From: Bin87 sp963666865
Lineage (GTDB): Bacteria; Chloroflexota; Dehalococcoidia; Lucifugimonadales; UBA3495
Reading direction: 5' to 3'
Length of the DNA stretch: 64,000 nt
Assembly: GCA_963666865.1 (NCBI GenBank)
Contig: OY763072.1
Span: 1-64,000 of the forward strand
The notes beneath the pieces are model-generated. The model searched no databases. It was not told the DNA's origin and saw nothing but the letters and a program-made list of their open reading frames with translations. Below, in pieces: positions 27,535-36,361 of the stretch; position 1 is the first letter of the stretch; each line of letters starts with the position of its first letter. The position numbers and the translations under genes were made by a program.

Positions 27535-28815
27535 ATGAGCGCCAACGGGACACAGACCACGATAATCCGCAACGGCACACTCATCGACGGAACGAGTCAG
27601 CCGGCGTTCCAGAACGACGCGGTGGTGGTGCAGGGCAACCGCATCCTCAGCGTCGGGGCGGTGCCGCCGCAGATCAACGTCGAAGACCGGGAGCGCGTGG
27701 AGACCATCGACGCCACTGGCAAGTGGATCATGCCCGGCCTCATCGAAGGCCACTGTCATCTGTCCTTCGGCCAGCCGGCCATGCCCGGGCTGAACATCGC
27801 CCGGGGCACCACCAGCCCCGAGTTCTCCACCATCCGGGCCGCCCGGAACGCCCGGGCGGTGCTGCGGTCGGGCGTGACCAGCCTTTCCATCCCCGGCGGC
27901 ACCTGGTTCATTGACGTGGCGCTGCGGGAGGCGATCAACGCCGGCCTGATCGAGGGGCCGCGCATCTACTGCGCCGGGCGGTTCATCGTCACCTACGGCA
28001 GCATCGCCGATAACGAACCGTCGTGGATGGGCACGCCGGAGCACGTCAACGGGGTGCTGGCCAACTCGGTGTCCGAGATGATTACCGAGGTGCGCCGTCA
28101 ATGCAAGCACGGGGTCGATTTCATCAAGATGGCCGACAGTACCTGGGGAGACTTCCAGACTATTTCCAAGGAGGAGCTTGAGGCCGTGGTCGGCGAGGCC
28201 CACCGCCGCAACGCCCGCATCACCATCCATTCCCGGGGTTCCGACTCGACCCGCGCCGCCGCGGAAGCCGGCGTGGACTGGATCATGCACGCGGATCTCG
28301 CCACCGAGGCCGATCTGGAAGTGGTGGCGGAGAATGGTGTCCGCATCATGCCGACGATCACCTTCCTGAAGCACGCCGTGGAGGTAGGGCGGGAGTTTGG
28401 CCGGAGCGACCAGGAGGTTGACCAGATCAAGTACAACCTTGAGGGCGGCTACGGGATGCTGCAACAGGCCCGCGCCATGGGCGTGAAGGTGCTGTGCGGC
28501 ACCGACAGCGGCAACTCGCCGCTGATGCCCTATGGTGAACTGCACGCCAACGAAATGGAAATCATGGTTAAGTACGGCGGCTACACGCCCATGGAGGCCA
28601 TCGTCGCCAACACCCGCGACAATGCCTTTGCCGTGGGGTTGGAGGGAGAGTTGGGAACGATTGAGCCGGGTATGCTGGCCGATATGCTGATCCTGGACCA
28701 GGACCCGCTGGCCGACGTCAGCGTGCTGCAGCAGGGCCGGCACCTCAACACGGTCATCAAGGACGGCAAGAAGGTGAACCGGAACGGGCACGCCGACGAC
28801 TACGTGTTGGCGTAG
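27535..28815 (+). CDS. Amidohydrolase (imidazolonepropionase/prolidase-like)
   Basis: A 426-residue metal-dependent hydrolase. H73 and H75 (GHCHLSF) are the first metal ligands, K in DFIKMAD (about 199) is the likely carboxylated bridging lysine, H in ITIHSRG and IMHAD are further ligands, and the catalytic Asp is in GTDSGN. The small beta-sandwich ends enclose the barrel (TIIRNGTLIDG at the start, GMLADMLILDQDPL near the end). AAAGGAGAAGTC precedes the ATG. It is linked with the SDR upstream, suggesting a two-step catabolic route for an unknown amide, lactone or imide. Confidence 0.88.
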   Translation: MSANGTQTTIIRNGTLIDGTSQPAFQNDAVVVQGNRILSVGAVPPQINVEDRERVETIDATGKWIMPGLIEGHCHLSFGQPAMPGLNIARGTTSPEFSTIRAARNARAVLRSGVTSLSIPGGTWFIDVALREAINAGLIEGPRIYCAGRFIVTYGSIADNEPSWMGTPEHVNGVLANSVSEMITEVRRQCKHGVDFIKMADSTWGDFQTISKEELEAVVGEAHRRNARITIHSRGSDSTRAAAEAGVDWIMHADLATEADLEVVAENGVRIMPTITFLKHAVEVGREFGRSDQEVDQIKYNLEGGYGMLQQARAMGVKVLCGTDSGNSPLMPYGELHANEMEIMVKYGGYTPMEAIVANTRDNAFAVGLEGELGTIEPGMLADMLILDQDPLADVSVLQQGRHLNTVIKDGKKVNRNGHADDYVLA

Positions 28816-28853
28816 GCGCGCCCCTTGCCGCCGACCTGAAGGTGAGATGCGAT

Positions 28854-29612
28854 ATGACCACGCCCAAGCCCGACACCATCGCCAGGACCCGCCCGGTGCC
28901 GGGCCGTTTCCGGCTGCCCGACCCGCCCGAAGACCCGGAAGACAAGATGACCAGCTTCAACCACCTGACCATCACCGGCGCCGCCCACTACCTGGCACTG
29001 CACCTGATGGCCCAGAACCCGGACCGGCGAGACCGCATCCTGGTGGCGGGGGAACATTACACGGTGTCCCGGCCCACCCGCTACCTGGCGGGCAGCCGCT
29101 ACCCGGACCTGCTGGTGGCCTTTGACGTGGACCCGGAGGCTTACGAAGCCAGCAATGGCTATATCATCTCGGAGCAGGGGAAGCCGCCGGACTTCGTGCT
29201 GGAGGTCGCGTCGCGGAGTAGCGGACGGGCGGACACCGGGCCGAAGCGGAGGGACTACGCGGCCATCGGGATACTGGAATACTGGCGGTTTGACCGGACG
29301 GGGGAGCATCACGGGGCGCGGCTGGCCGGGGAGCGGCTGGTGGATGGAGAGTACGTTGCTATCGATATAGCGGAACTGGGCGACGGGAGTTTGCAGGGCT
29401 ACAGCGCGGTCTTGAACCTGTACCTGCGTTGGGAGGGTGGCGAGTTGGTGTTCTACGATCCGGCCACGGGCCGGCGCATCGCCACCCTGGAGGATGAACG
29501 GGCCCGGGCCGACAGCGAGCGGGAGGCCCGCGCTGCCGCCGAGGCCCGGGCTGACACCGCCGAGGCCCGCGTCCGCGAACTGGAGGCGCTGCTGCGCCAG
29601 CAGAATCCCTGA
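28854..29612 (+). CDS. Uma2-family PD-(D/E)XK protein, copy 1
   Basis: The ATG at 28854 is preferred because GGTGAG lies seven bases upstream; an ATG at 28842 overlaps that site. 252 residues. The Uma2 core is visible: RYPDLLVAF (active Asp), then FVLEVASRSS..ADTGPKRRDYAAIGILEYWRFD (Glu and Lys of the nuclease-like fold). The C-terminal 45 residues are a charged coiled coil (ATLEDERARADSEREAR...). Uma2 proteins are common in Chloroflexota and cyanobacteria, and their role is unknown. It is followed by a close paralogue and then an MmeI-like enzyme. Confidence 0.88.
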   Translation: MTTPKPDTIARTRPVPGRFRLPDPPEDPEDKMTSFNHLTITGAAHYLALHLMAQNPDRRDRILVAGEHYTVSRPTRYLAGSRYPDLLVAFDVDPEAYEASNGYIISEQGKPPDFVLEVASRSSGRADTGPKRRDYAAIGILEYWRFDRTGEHHGARLAGERLVDGEYVAIDIAELGDGSLQGYSAVLNLYLRWEGGELVFYDPATGRRIATLEDERARADSEREARAAAEARADTAEARVRELEALLRQQNP

Positions 29613-29656
29613 CACCCGAGAAGGGGTCTGACTTTCCTTAGTAGGTGAGATGCAAG

Positions 29657-30418
29657 ATGACCACACCCGACACCTTAGCCAAGACTTCCAGGGTCCAGCG
29701 TCCCTTCGTCTTCCCGGACCCGCCGGAAGACCCGGAAGACAAGATGACCAACCACCACCAGATGGCCACCACCGGCAACGCCCATTACCTGGCCGTTCAC
29801 CTGGGGAACCCGGAGAGCACCCTGGTGGCCGGGGAACATTACCTGGCGGTAGCGCCCACCCGGAGCCTGGCCGGAGTGCGCTATCCCGACCTGCTGGTGG
29901 CCTTTGGCGCGGACCCGGCAGCATACTTCGCCAGCAACGCCTACGTAATATCGGAACAAGGGAAGCCGCCCGACTTCGTGCTGGAGATAGCATCCCGCAG
30001 CAGCGGGCAGGAGGACATTGGGCCGAAGCGGGAGGCTTACGCCGCCCTGCTCATACCGGAGTACTGGCGGTTTGACGAAACGGGCCGGTTTCACGGAGTC
30101 AAGCTGGCTGGCGACCGGCTGGTGGACGGGCAGTACGCGCCGATACCGGTTGACCAGTTGGACGACGGGAGTTGGCAGGGATACAGCGCAGCGCTGAACC
30201 TTAACCTGCGGTGGGAACCGTCAGCGTTTCCGCCATACCGGGAAGGTCCGGCGCGGGGACTGCCCCGCGGTCTGCTGGGCTGGTACGACCCGGCCACGGG
30301 CCGGCGCATCGCCACCCTGGAGGATGAGCGCGCCCGCGCGGACGCCGCCGAGGCCGAACTCGCCGCCAAGCGCGCCCGTGTCCGCGAACTAGAGGCGCTG
30401 CTGCGAGAGCGGGGGTAG
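29657..30418 (+). CDS. Uma2-family PD-(D/E)XK protein, copy 2
   Basis: 253 residues from the ATG at 29657 (GGTGAG seven bases before). It is a tandem duplicate of the gene at 28854 with the same PDPPEDPEDKM opening, YPDLLVAF, VLEIASRSS and EYWRFDETG, and the same coiled-coil tail. It carries about 16 extra residues (SAFPPYREGPARGLPRG) before WYDPATG; the inserted DNA contains a 7-bp hairpin (30252-30269), so a palindromic repeat may have inserted in frame. It ends 10 bases before the GTG of the restriction-modification gene. Confidence 0.87.
   Translation: MTTPDTLAKTSRVQRPFVFPDPPEDPEDKMTNHHQMATTGNAHYLAVHLGNPESTLVAGEHYLAVAPTRSLAGVRYPDLLVAFGADPAAYFASNAYVISEQGKPPDFVLEIASRSSGQEDIGPKREAYAALLIPEYWRFDETGRFHGVKLAGDRLVDGQYAPIPVDQLDDGSWQGYSAALNLNLRWEPSAFPPYREGPARGLPRGLLGWYDPATGRRIATLEDERARADAAEAELAAKRARVRELEALLRERG
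30252..30269. repeat. 7-bp hairpin inside Uma2 copy 2
   Basis: CGCGGGG, loop ACTG, CCCCGCG, in the stretch that copy 2 has and copy 1 lacks. It may mark a small in-frame palindrome insertion. Confidence 0.5.
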
Positions 30419-30428
30419 TTCGCGCGCC

Positions 30429-33275
30429 GTGACACCGGAACGTTTCATCGGAACCTGGGCCAATACCGCCCTGAACGAGGAACAGGGCGCGCAGTCCTGG
30501 TTCAATGACCTCTGCGAACTCATCGGCCACGAAAAGCCGCGCGGCGAGTTGAACGGTCTGGTCTATGCCTTTGAGCATCGCATTGAAACCGGCAAGGCCG
30601 ACGCCTACTACGAAAATCATTTCGGCTGGGAGTTCAAGGCTCACGAGGGGCAACTGGACGAGGCGATGCGCCAGGTGCTCGGCTATTCGATGTACCTGAA
30701 GACGCCGCCCCTGCTGGTGGTGTCCGCCTTCAACGTCATTCGCATCCGCACCAACTTTCCCGGCATGGAAAGCGTGCAGCGGGAAATACGCATCGCTGAC
30801 CTGGCGCAGCCGGAAACCCGGGACGTCATCAAGCGGGTTTTCACCGACCCGGAGTGGTTCAACACCGGCAAGAGCCGCGACGACGTCACCAAAGAAACCG
30901 CCGCCCTGTTCCAGGCGGTGAGCAACGACATGGCCGGTTCGGGCTACGGCGCTGATCCGTCAAAAATCCGGGAACTGGCCCAGTACCTCAATCAGATTAT
31001 CTTCTGCCTGTACGCCGAGGACGCCGGCCTGCTGCCGGAGGGCGCGTTCACCGGTCTGGTGGTGAACCAGCGGCGGGAACCGGAGCGCTTCAAGCGGGGC
31101 GCGCAAACGCTGTTCGCCGAAATGAACCACGGCGGCCTGTTCGGTCCCCAGACCATCGAGCATTTCAACGGCGAACTGTTCGCCCACGTTCCCGACGTGA
31201 CGCTGAACACCGCCGCGCTGGAACGCCTGGCGGAAGCCGCGGCCCAGAACTGGAGCAACATCGAGCCGTCGATATTCGGCACTCTCTTCGAGCGCGCGCT
31301 GGGTCTCACCGAGGAACGCGCTCCGCTGGGCGCGCACTACACCAGCGAGGCGGACATCCGCCGGGTGGTTGAGCCAGTGGTGATGGCGCCCCTGCGCCGG
31401 GAGTGGGCCGCGGCCCGGGCGGAGATTGAGGGGCTGCTGGAGGAGGGTCCTTCGACAGGCTCAGGACGAGCGGGGTGTGCCGCTCATGGTGAGCTTGTCG
31501 AACCACAGGCTCAGGATGAGCGGGATGTAGGGGCGAATAATTATTCGCCCCTACGCGGTGACTCAACGGCGGATAGCGCGCGGCAACGGCTCGAATCCTT
31601 CCGCCGCCGCCTCGCCTCCGTAACCGTCCTCGACCCGGCCTGCGGCAGCGGCAACTTCCTGTACGTCGCCCTGCGCTCGCTGCTGGATTTGGAGCGGGAG
31701 GTAATCGACTACGCCGCCGCCCGGGGCTTCCGCCTGGGGCGGATGTCTCCTACGGTGCAGCCCGACCAGATGATGGGGCTGGAGGTCAACGAGTACGCGG
31801 CCCAACTGGCGAAGACCGCGCTGTGGATTGGCTATATCCAGTGGCACCAGGCCAACGGATTCGCCTACACCAACCGCCCCATCCTGGACAACATCGACGG
31901 GATTGAGCGCCGGGACGCCGCCATCGTCGTCAACGGCGACGGCGACGGCGCAGAGAAAGCGCAATGGCCGGCGGCGGACTACATCATCGGGAATCCGCCG
32001 TTTTTAGGGGCCAGCAATATGCTGACCGAGTTGGGGGGCGATTACACCGGCCGGCTGCGGCAGACCTATCGCAATGAGCTGGACGGCGCGGTTGACCTGT
32101 GCTGCTACTGGTTTGAGCAGGCGCGGGCGCAGATTGCGGAGGGTCGGGCGCAGCGAGCCGGCCTGCTGGCGACGCAGGCGATACGGTTCAGCAGCAACCG
32201 CCGCACGCTGGAGCGCATCAAGGAAACCGGCGACATTTTCGCCGCCTACGACGACCTGGAATGGAAACCGGAGGAACCCGGCTCCGCCGCCGTCCACGTG
32301 TCCATCGTCTGCTTTGACGACGGCAGCGAAACGACTAAAACGCTGAACGGCGCGCCGGCGTCGGACATTGACACGCGGCTCACCGATGCAATGCACCTAG
32401 ACCAAGCGGTAATCCTGTCCCAAAACGCCGGCATTTGTTTCAAGGGACCAGATAAGGGCGGCCCATTCGACTTGACGCCGGAACAGGCGGCGATAATGCT
32501 GGCCGACAGCAACCCCAACGGCAAACCTAACAGCGATGTCGTCAAACGCTACATCATCGGCAGAGACTTGAACGGCCGGCCGCAAGAGCGTTGGATAATT
32601 GATTTTGGCGCGATGCCGGAACTTGACGCCCAACTGTACAGTTTGCCTTATCAACATTGCTTGCAAGTAGTTAAGCCTGCCAGGGCAAAGAACCGCGATA
32701 AACGTCTCCGAGAGCGGTGGTGGCAGCATCGCAGAAGTGGTGATGATGTCAAAGGAGCCATAGCTCCGCTAACCCGTTACATTGTCACTTGCCAAGTTTC
32801 CAAATATCGTTGCTTTCAGTACATAGATGCAGACACTATACCAGACAGCACGATAGTCGCCTTTTGTCGTGAGGATGATTACTTTCTGGGGATGCTGGAA
32901 AGCCGTTTTCATAAAGTATGGACTGCGGCCATCGGCACGCAGTTGCGGGAAAAGGAATCGGCCCGGCGTTACATAATCAGCGAGTGCTTTGAGAAGTTTC
33001 CCTTTCCGAGTCCGACGGGATCGCAGCGGCAGGCGGTGGCGCAGGCGGCGCGGAGACTAGACGAGCAGCGGCGCAACGTGTGCCGGCCCAACGGCAGCTA
33101 CCGCCGCTCGATGACCGCTCTGTACAACGAAAACCCGCCGTGGCTGCGGACGGCCCACGCCGAGCTGGACGCGGCGGCCGCCGACGCCTACGGCTGGCCG
33201 GCCGATTTGCCGGATGAGGAGATACTGCGGCGGCTGGTGCGGCTGAACGTGAGTGGCGGGGCGGGGACGCCGTGA
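30429..33275 (+). CDS. MmeI-like (type IIL) restriction-modification enzyme
   Basis: 948 residues from a GTG at 30429. A single-chain enzyme that should both cut and methylate DNA. The N-terminal nuclease shows D58 and WEFK (67-70). A helical connector follows (NWSNIEPSIFGTLFERAL, LGAHYTSEADI). The methyltransferase has DPACGSGNF (about 401) and NPPF (about 521). A target-recognition region then follows, with FEKFPFP and a YGWP.DLPDEEIL tail. Between the connector and the SAM motif, about 38 codons (31447-31560) are made of intergenic-type palindromic repeats inserted in frame. The gene follows two Uma2 genes with 10-base spacing. Confidence 0.85.
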   Translation: MTPERFIGTWANTALNEEQGAQSWFNDLCELIGHEKPRGELNGLVYAFEHRIETGKADAYYENHFGWEFKAHEGQLDEAMRQVLGYSMYLKTPPLLVVSAFNVIRIRTNFPGMESVQREIRIADLAQPETRDVIKRVFTDPEWFNTGKSRDDVTKETAALFQAVSNDMAGSGYGADPSKIRELAQYLNQIIFCLYAEDAGLLPEGAFTGLVVNQRREPERFKRGAQTLFAEMNHGGLFGPQTIEHFNGELFAHVPDVTLNTAALERLAEAAAQNWSNIEPSIFGTLFERALGLTEERAPLGAHYTSEADIRRVVEPVVMAPLRREWAAARAEIEGLLEEGPSTGSGRAGCAAHGELVEPQAQDERDVGANNYSPLRGDSTADSARQRLESFRRRLASVTVLDPACGSGNFLYVALRSLLDLEREVIDYAAARGFRLGRMSPTVQPDQMMGLEVNEYAAQLAKTALWIGYIQWHQANGFAYTNRPILDNIDGIERRDAAIVVNGDGDGAEKAQWPAADYIIGNPPFLGASNMLTELGGDYTGRLRQTYRNELDGAVDLCCYWFEQARAQIAEGRAQRAGLLATQAIRFSSNRRTLERIKETGDIFAAYDDLEWKPEEPGSAAVHVSIVCFDDGSETTKTLNGAPASDIDTRLTDAMHLDQAVILSQNAGICFKGPDKGGPFDLTPEQAAIMLADSNPNGKPNSDVVKRYIIGRDLNGRPQERWIIDFGAMPELDAQLYSLPYQHCLQVVKPARAKNRDKRLRERWWQHRRSGDDVKGAIAPLTRYIVTCQVSKYRCFQYIDADTIPDSTIVAFCREDDYFLGMLESRFHKVWTAAIGTQLREKESARRYIISECFEKFPFPSPTGSQRQAVAQAARRLDEQRRNVCRPNGSYRRSMTALYNENPPWLRTAHAELDAAAADAYGWPADLPDEEILRRLVRLNVSGGAGTP
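31447..31560. repeat. Palindromic repeats inserted in frame in the restriction-modification gene
   Basis: Two repeat types occur back to back. One is TTCGACAGGCTCAGGA...GCTCATGGTGAGCTTGTCGAA with further CAGGCTCAGGATGAGCGGG. The other is the complete 28-bp palindrome at 31527-31554 that is intergenic elsewhere (39441, 56998, 58081, 60091). The frame stays open, encoding a DVGANNYSPLRG peptide. Confidence 0.85.
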
Positions 33276-33316
33276 GGGGGATCGTCAGAATCAGGATTTA
33301 CGGGATTATCGGATTT

Positions 33317-33847
33317 TCAAGATTGAGGTGGTTTTGGGCCTAGAGAGGTGCGGTCGGCACTCTTTACCTTGAGCCATTTGATCGCCTCGAAAGCGTCGAA
33401 TATCTGGTGGTACCCGACTTCGTTTGGAACGACGGGAGGGTGGAACGGGTCGCTCCCCGGCAACAGCAGGTTGTATGCCCCGAATGCGTCGCGCACCTCT
33501 TTCTTTTCGTCAAACGTCAGGGTATCTGACCGACCTTCCAGCGTCTCCACGATTTCCCGGTACATATCGCCGAAGCACGCTCCGCGCACCATGTCGAGTG
33601 GAAGCTCTTTTCCTCGCAGTTCGCCGGGGAAGCCGTCGGGCACATCGTTGATTGGAACCGCTTTCGCGGACAGTATCCGTTCTCGAAACATTTCCACTGC
33701 TTGCCTGATGTGCCTGATTTGCCTGCGCCTTTTCATCCTGAAGTCAAAGATCCGCTTGGCTTCGACGAGGATGGCTAGGATGACACCGGCGGAAACGCCG
33801 GCAATGATGCCTGTAATTATGTTCTGCGCTATTGTGGATTCGTTCAT
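33317..33847 (-). CDS. Single-pass membrane protein of unknown function
   Basis: 176 residues: one N-terminal membrane helix (about 9-28, IITGIIAGVSAGVILAILVE), a strongly basic stretch (KRRRQIRHIRQ) that should stay in the cytoplasm, then a soluble domain ending in FDAFEAIKWLKVKSADR. No family recognised. It is convergent with the restriction-modification gene. Confidence 0.6.
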   Translation of the reverse strand: MNESTIAQNIITGIIAGVSAGVILAILVEAKRIFDFRMKRRRQIRHIRQAVEMFRERILSAKAVPINDVPDGFPGELRGKELPLDMVRGACFGDMYREIVETLEGRSDTLTFDEKKEVRDAFGAYNLLLPGSDPFHPPVVPNEVGYHQIFDAFEAIKWLKVKSADRTSLGPKPPQS

Positions 33848-33990
33848 TCCTATTCCCTAGTGCCATGTTTCGCCGGTGTGGCTAGGTGAATTTCGCTATT
33901 CAAAATGTCCTTAACAAGTGCAAACCAATCCTGAAAATCCAATAATCCTGCGAATCCTGATTCTGACAACTTCCCGGAAGCGGCTACGCA

Positions 33991-34251
33991 TCAGCGTTTG
34001 ATTATCTTGAAGCTACTACCCCCGATGCGATGCACCGCGTTGAATCCGACCCGCTCCCGCCAGATGAAGGCGTTGGGTTGGCGCGCGAGCAGGCCCACGG
34101 TGGCGTCAATGCCTTTGTCCGCGATTTCGTAATCGCCGCTGTGTACGTCGATGGCGACAATCTTGCCCCGGTACTCCGGGCCCAGGGTGTCGCGGATTTC
34201 TTCGTTATAGATGGCGCGGCCAATGGCGGCGGCGTCCTTGCTGTCAATCAT
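33991..34251 (-). CDS. Small conserved-type protein (VAIDVHSGDYEIAD motif)
   Basis: 86 residues from an ATG with GGAG upstream. The order GKIVAIDVHSGDYEIADKGIDA...PNAFIWRERVGFNAVHRIGG matches a family of small bacterial proteins often found near toxin-antitoxin or accessory genes (G.iVaId..SGdy.ig......A....P.....RvG..a....g). Its function is unknown. It stands divergent from the amidohydrolase at 34451. Confidence 0.65.
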   Translation of the reverse strand: MIDSKDAAAIGRAIYNEEIRDTLGPEYRGKIVAIDVHSGDYEIADKGIDATVGLLARQPNAFIWRERVGFNAVHRIGGSSFKIIKR

Positions 34252-34383
34252 AGTATGGCTCCGTTTCCCGGCCGTGGTTCAGGTGGGTTCGGGCTGGGTT
34301 TATTGTACATTGTATGCGGCGGCTGGCCCGGCCGGACGTGTGCGGTGGAGCCGGAACAGGGTCATTCGGTTTTCAAAACCCCC

Positions 34384-34410
34384 GTCATTCCCGGGAAAGC
34401 GGGAATCCAG
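34384..34410. repeat. Solo REPIN arm
   Basis: GTCATTCCCGGG...GGAATCCAG, one left arm with no partner at the expected distance. It lies just upstream of the amidohydrolase start. Confidence 0.75.
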
Positions 34411-34450
34411 AAACTCCTCGCTCAAGCATGGATATAATGGATGTAACGAC

Positions 34451-35827
34451 ATGACCACCGTAATCAACAACGCGACCATAGTTACCGGCGACGCGGGCCG
34501 CACCGTTTGGCACGACGCGGGCATCGCCATCTCGGAAGACCGGATTGCCGCCGTGGGACCGAGCGGGGAAGTCCGGCGGGCGTATCCCGACGCCGAGGTG
34601 GTGGACGGACGGGGCAAGGCGGTTTTTCCGGGCCTGGTCAACTGTCACACCCACCTGCTGGCCACCGGCGACCGGGGGATACTGGAGGACTTCGGCTTTC
34701 CGACCCGGCTGGCCTTTCCGGTCTCGGCCCGCTCGCTACTGAGCCGGGAGGAGCGCCGGACGCTGGCCCTGCTGGGCGTGCTGGAATCCATCCGCAGCGG
34801 CGTCACCGGCCTGCTGGAAATCTCGTCCAACGTGGCAGAGTACGCCCCCGACCTGGCGGCGACCGGGTTGCGGCTGGCGTTGGCGGAAAACATCAACGAC
34901 GTGGACGAAGCTCAGGCCCGACAAGGGGACTACCGCTTCGACGAGGCCCGGGCCGACGCCGGGCTGCAACGGTGCGCCGATTTGGTGGAGACGTGGCACG
35001 GCAAGCAACAGGGACGGGTCAGCTGCTTCCTGGCGCCCCACGCTCCGGAGACCTGCTCGCCGGACCTGCTGCGCCGCAGCCGGGAGATGGCGGAACGGTA
35101 CGGCGTGGGTTATACCATCCACCTGTCCCAGAGCCGTCAGGAGATCGAAGCGGTGATGCGAGTTCGAGGGGTATCCCCAACCCATTACCTCTTCGCCAAC
35201 GACTTCCTGGGGCCGGACCTGGTGGTCGCCCACTGCCGGTACGTCAATGCCGCTGAGATCGCGCTGCTGGGACAGTGCGGGGTAAAGGTTTCCAACAACG
35301 CCGCCATCGCCGCCCGCCGGGGCGCGGCGGCGCCGGCGCGGGAATTGCAGGCGGCCGGATGCGTCATCGGCATGGGGTCGGACAACATGGCCGAGGACAT
35401 GGTGGAGGTGATGCGGGCCGGCCTGTTCCTGGAACGGGTGCGCCGCAACGACGAAGTCTATCCCCAGCCCGAGGACGTGCTGGAATGGGCCACCGTCGGA
35501 GGGGCCAGAGCGTTGGGCATGGCAGACATTGCCGGCCGCCTGGAAGCGGGCAAGAAGGCCGACCTGTTCGTGGTGGACCTGCTGCGGCCCCACCTGGTGC
35601 CCACCCTGCGCGTGGTGTCGGCCTTTGTACACAATGGGCAGCCGGGCGATATAGAGTCGGTGATGGTGGACGGCCAGTGGGTCATGCGCGACGGCAAGGT
35701 GCTGACCATAGACGAAGCGGACGTAGTGCGCCGGGCGGAGGCGGTGGGCCATGCGGTGTGGCGCCGGCTGCTGGAACGCTACCCCAACGTGCCTTTCCCC
35801 ATTGCCATCCCGCCGAGCACCGTCTGA
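34451..35827 (+). CDS. Amidohydrolase of the TrzA/AtzA (SsnA) type
   Basis: 458 residues from the ATG at 34451; the open frame begins earlier but its upstream part is repeat sequence. H66 and H68 (NCHTHLL) bind metal, H in YTIHLSQSR and VAHCRYV follow, and the Asp is in GMGSDNMAED. The ends form the small beta domain (INNATIVTGD...; GKKADLFVVDLLRP). Relatives deaminate or dechlorinate N-heterocycles or act as guanine/cytosine deaminases, so a deaminase is the likely activity. The substrate is unknown. The ribosome binding site is weak. Confidence 0.87.
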   Translation: MTTVINNATIVTGDAGRTVWHDAGIAISEDRIAAVGPSGEVRRAYPDAEVVDGRGKAVFPGLVNCHTHLLATGDRGILEDFGFPTRLAFPVSARSLLSREERRTLALLGVLESIRSGVTGLLEISSNVAEYAPDLAATGLRLALAENINDVDEAQARQGDYRFDEARADAGLQRCADLVETWHGKQQGRVSCFLAPHAPETCSPDLLRRSREMAERYGVGYTIHLSQSRQEIEAVMRVRGVSPTHYLFANDFLGPDLVVAHCRYVNAAEIALLGQCGVKVSNNAAIAARRGAAAPARELQAAGCVIGMGSDNMAEDMVEVMRAGLFLERVRRNDEVYPQPEDVLEWATVGGARALGMADIAGRLEAGKKADLFVVDLLRPHLVPTLRVVSAFVHNGQPGDIESVMVDGQWVMRDGKVLTIDEADVVRRAEAVGHAVWRRLLERYPNVPFPIAIPPSTV

Positions 35828-35873
35828 ACCGAGCCGCAGGACGTCCAGTAAACTACACACTGGAGTTTGACCC

Positions 35874-36107
35874 ATGCCAAAAACGCTGCACCTCCAAACG
35901 AAGGTATTGCCGGGCGGCAAGATCGTGATCGTGGACCAAGATTTGGCCGAAGGTGAAATCGTAGAGGTATTAGTGACGTCGACCTCCTCAACGGAAAGAC
36001 GGTCGGCTCTTGACATCCTCGCGGAATCCCCAGGCCATCGCCTTTTCAAGGACGCACAAGAAGTCAATGATTACCTGGAATCCGAGCGGGCATCGTGGGA
36101 GTGCTAA
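35874..36107 (+). CDS. Orphan VapB-type antitoxin
   Basis: 77 residues: a short beta strand region (TLHLQTKVLPGGKIVIVDQDLAEGEIVEVLV) typical of antitoxin DNA-binding heads, then ALDILAESPGHRLFKDAQEVNDYLESERASWE, a toxin-binding tail seen with PIN-domain toxins. A PIN toxin normally starts at or overlaps the stop, but here the DNA after 36107 turns into REPIN 2, so the partner is missing. Confidence 0.7.
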   Translation: MPKTLHLQTKVLPGGKIVIVDQDLAEGEIVEVLVTSTSSTERRSALDILAESPGHRLFKDAQEVNDYLESERASWEC

Positions 36108-36136
36108 CCCTGCGGCAGGGCAATCGCATCATCCCC

Positions 36137-36232
36137 GTCATTCCGGCGAAAGCCGGAATCCAGAGATCCGACCCATAAGCAAACGTGAACAAGGCAAGGA
36201 TTTCCTGGATTCCGGCTCAAGGCCGGAATGAC
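36137..36232. repeat. REPIN-like element 2 (96 bp)
   Basis: Left arm at 36137-36163 and right arm at 36205-36232, separated by 41 bp. The right arm has one extra base in its loop (GGCTCAAGGCC). It lies where the toxin of the antitoxin gene would be expected. Confidence 0.85.
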
Positions 36233-36361
36233 GAGTTTAAATGCACATATGACTCAACAAGTCTGAACCATTACACTCCAGTCTGCTTGTTGACAACCCG
36301 AAAGAAGGAATCTAGCCTAGCGTCAGTTCAGAATAGCCGCTGCGGGATACAGGTGAATTGT

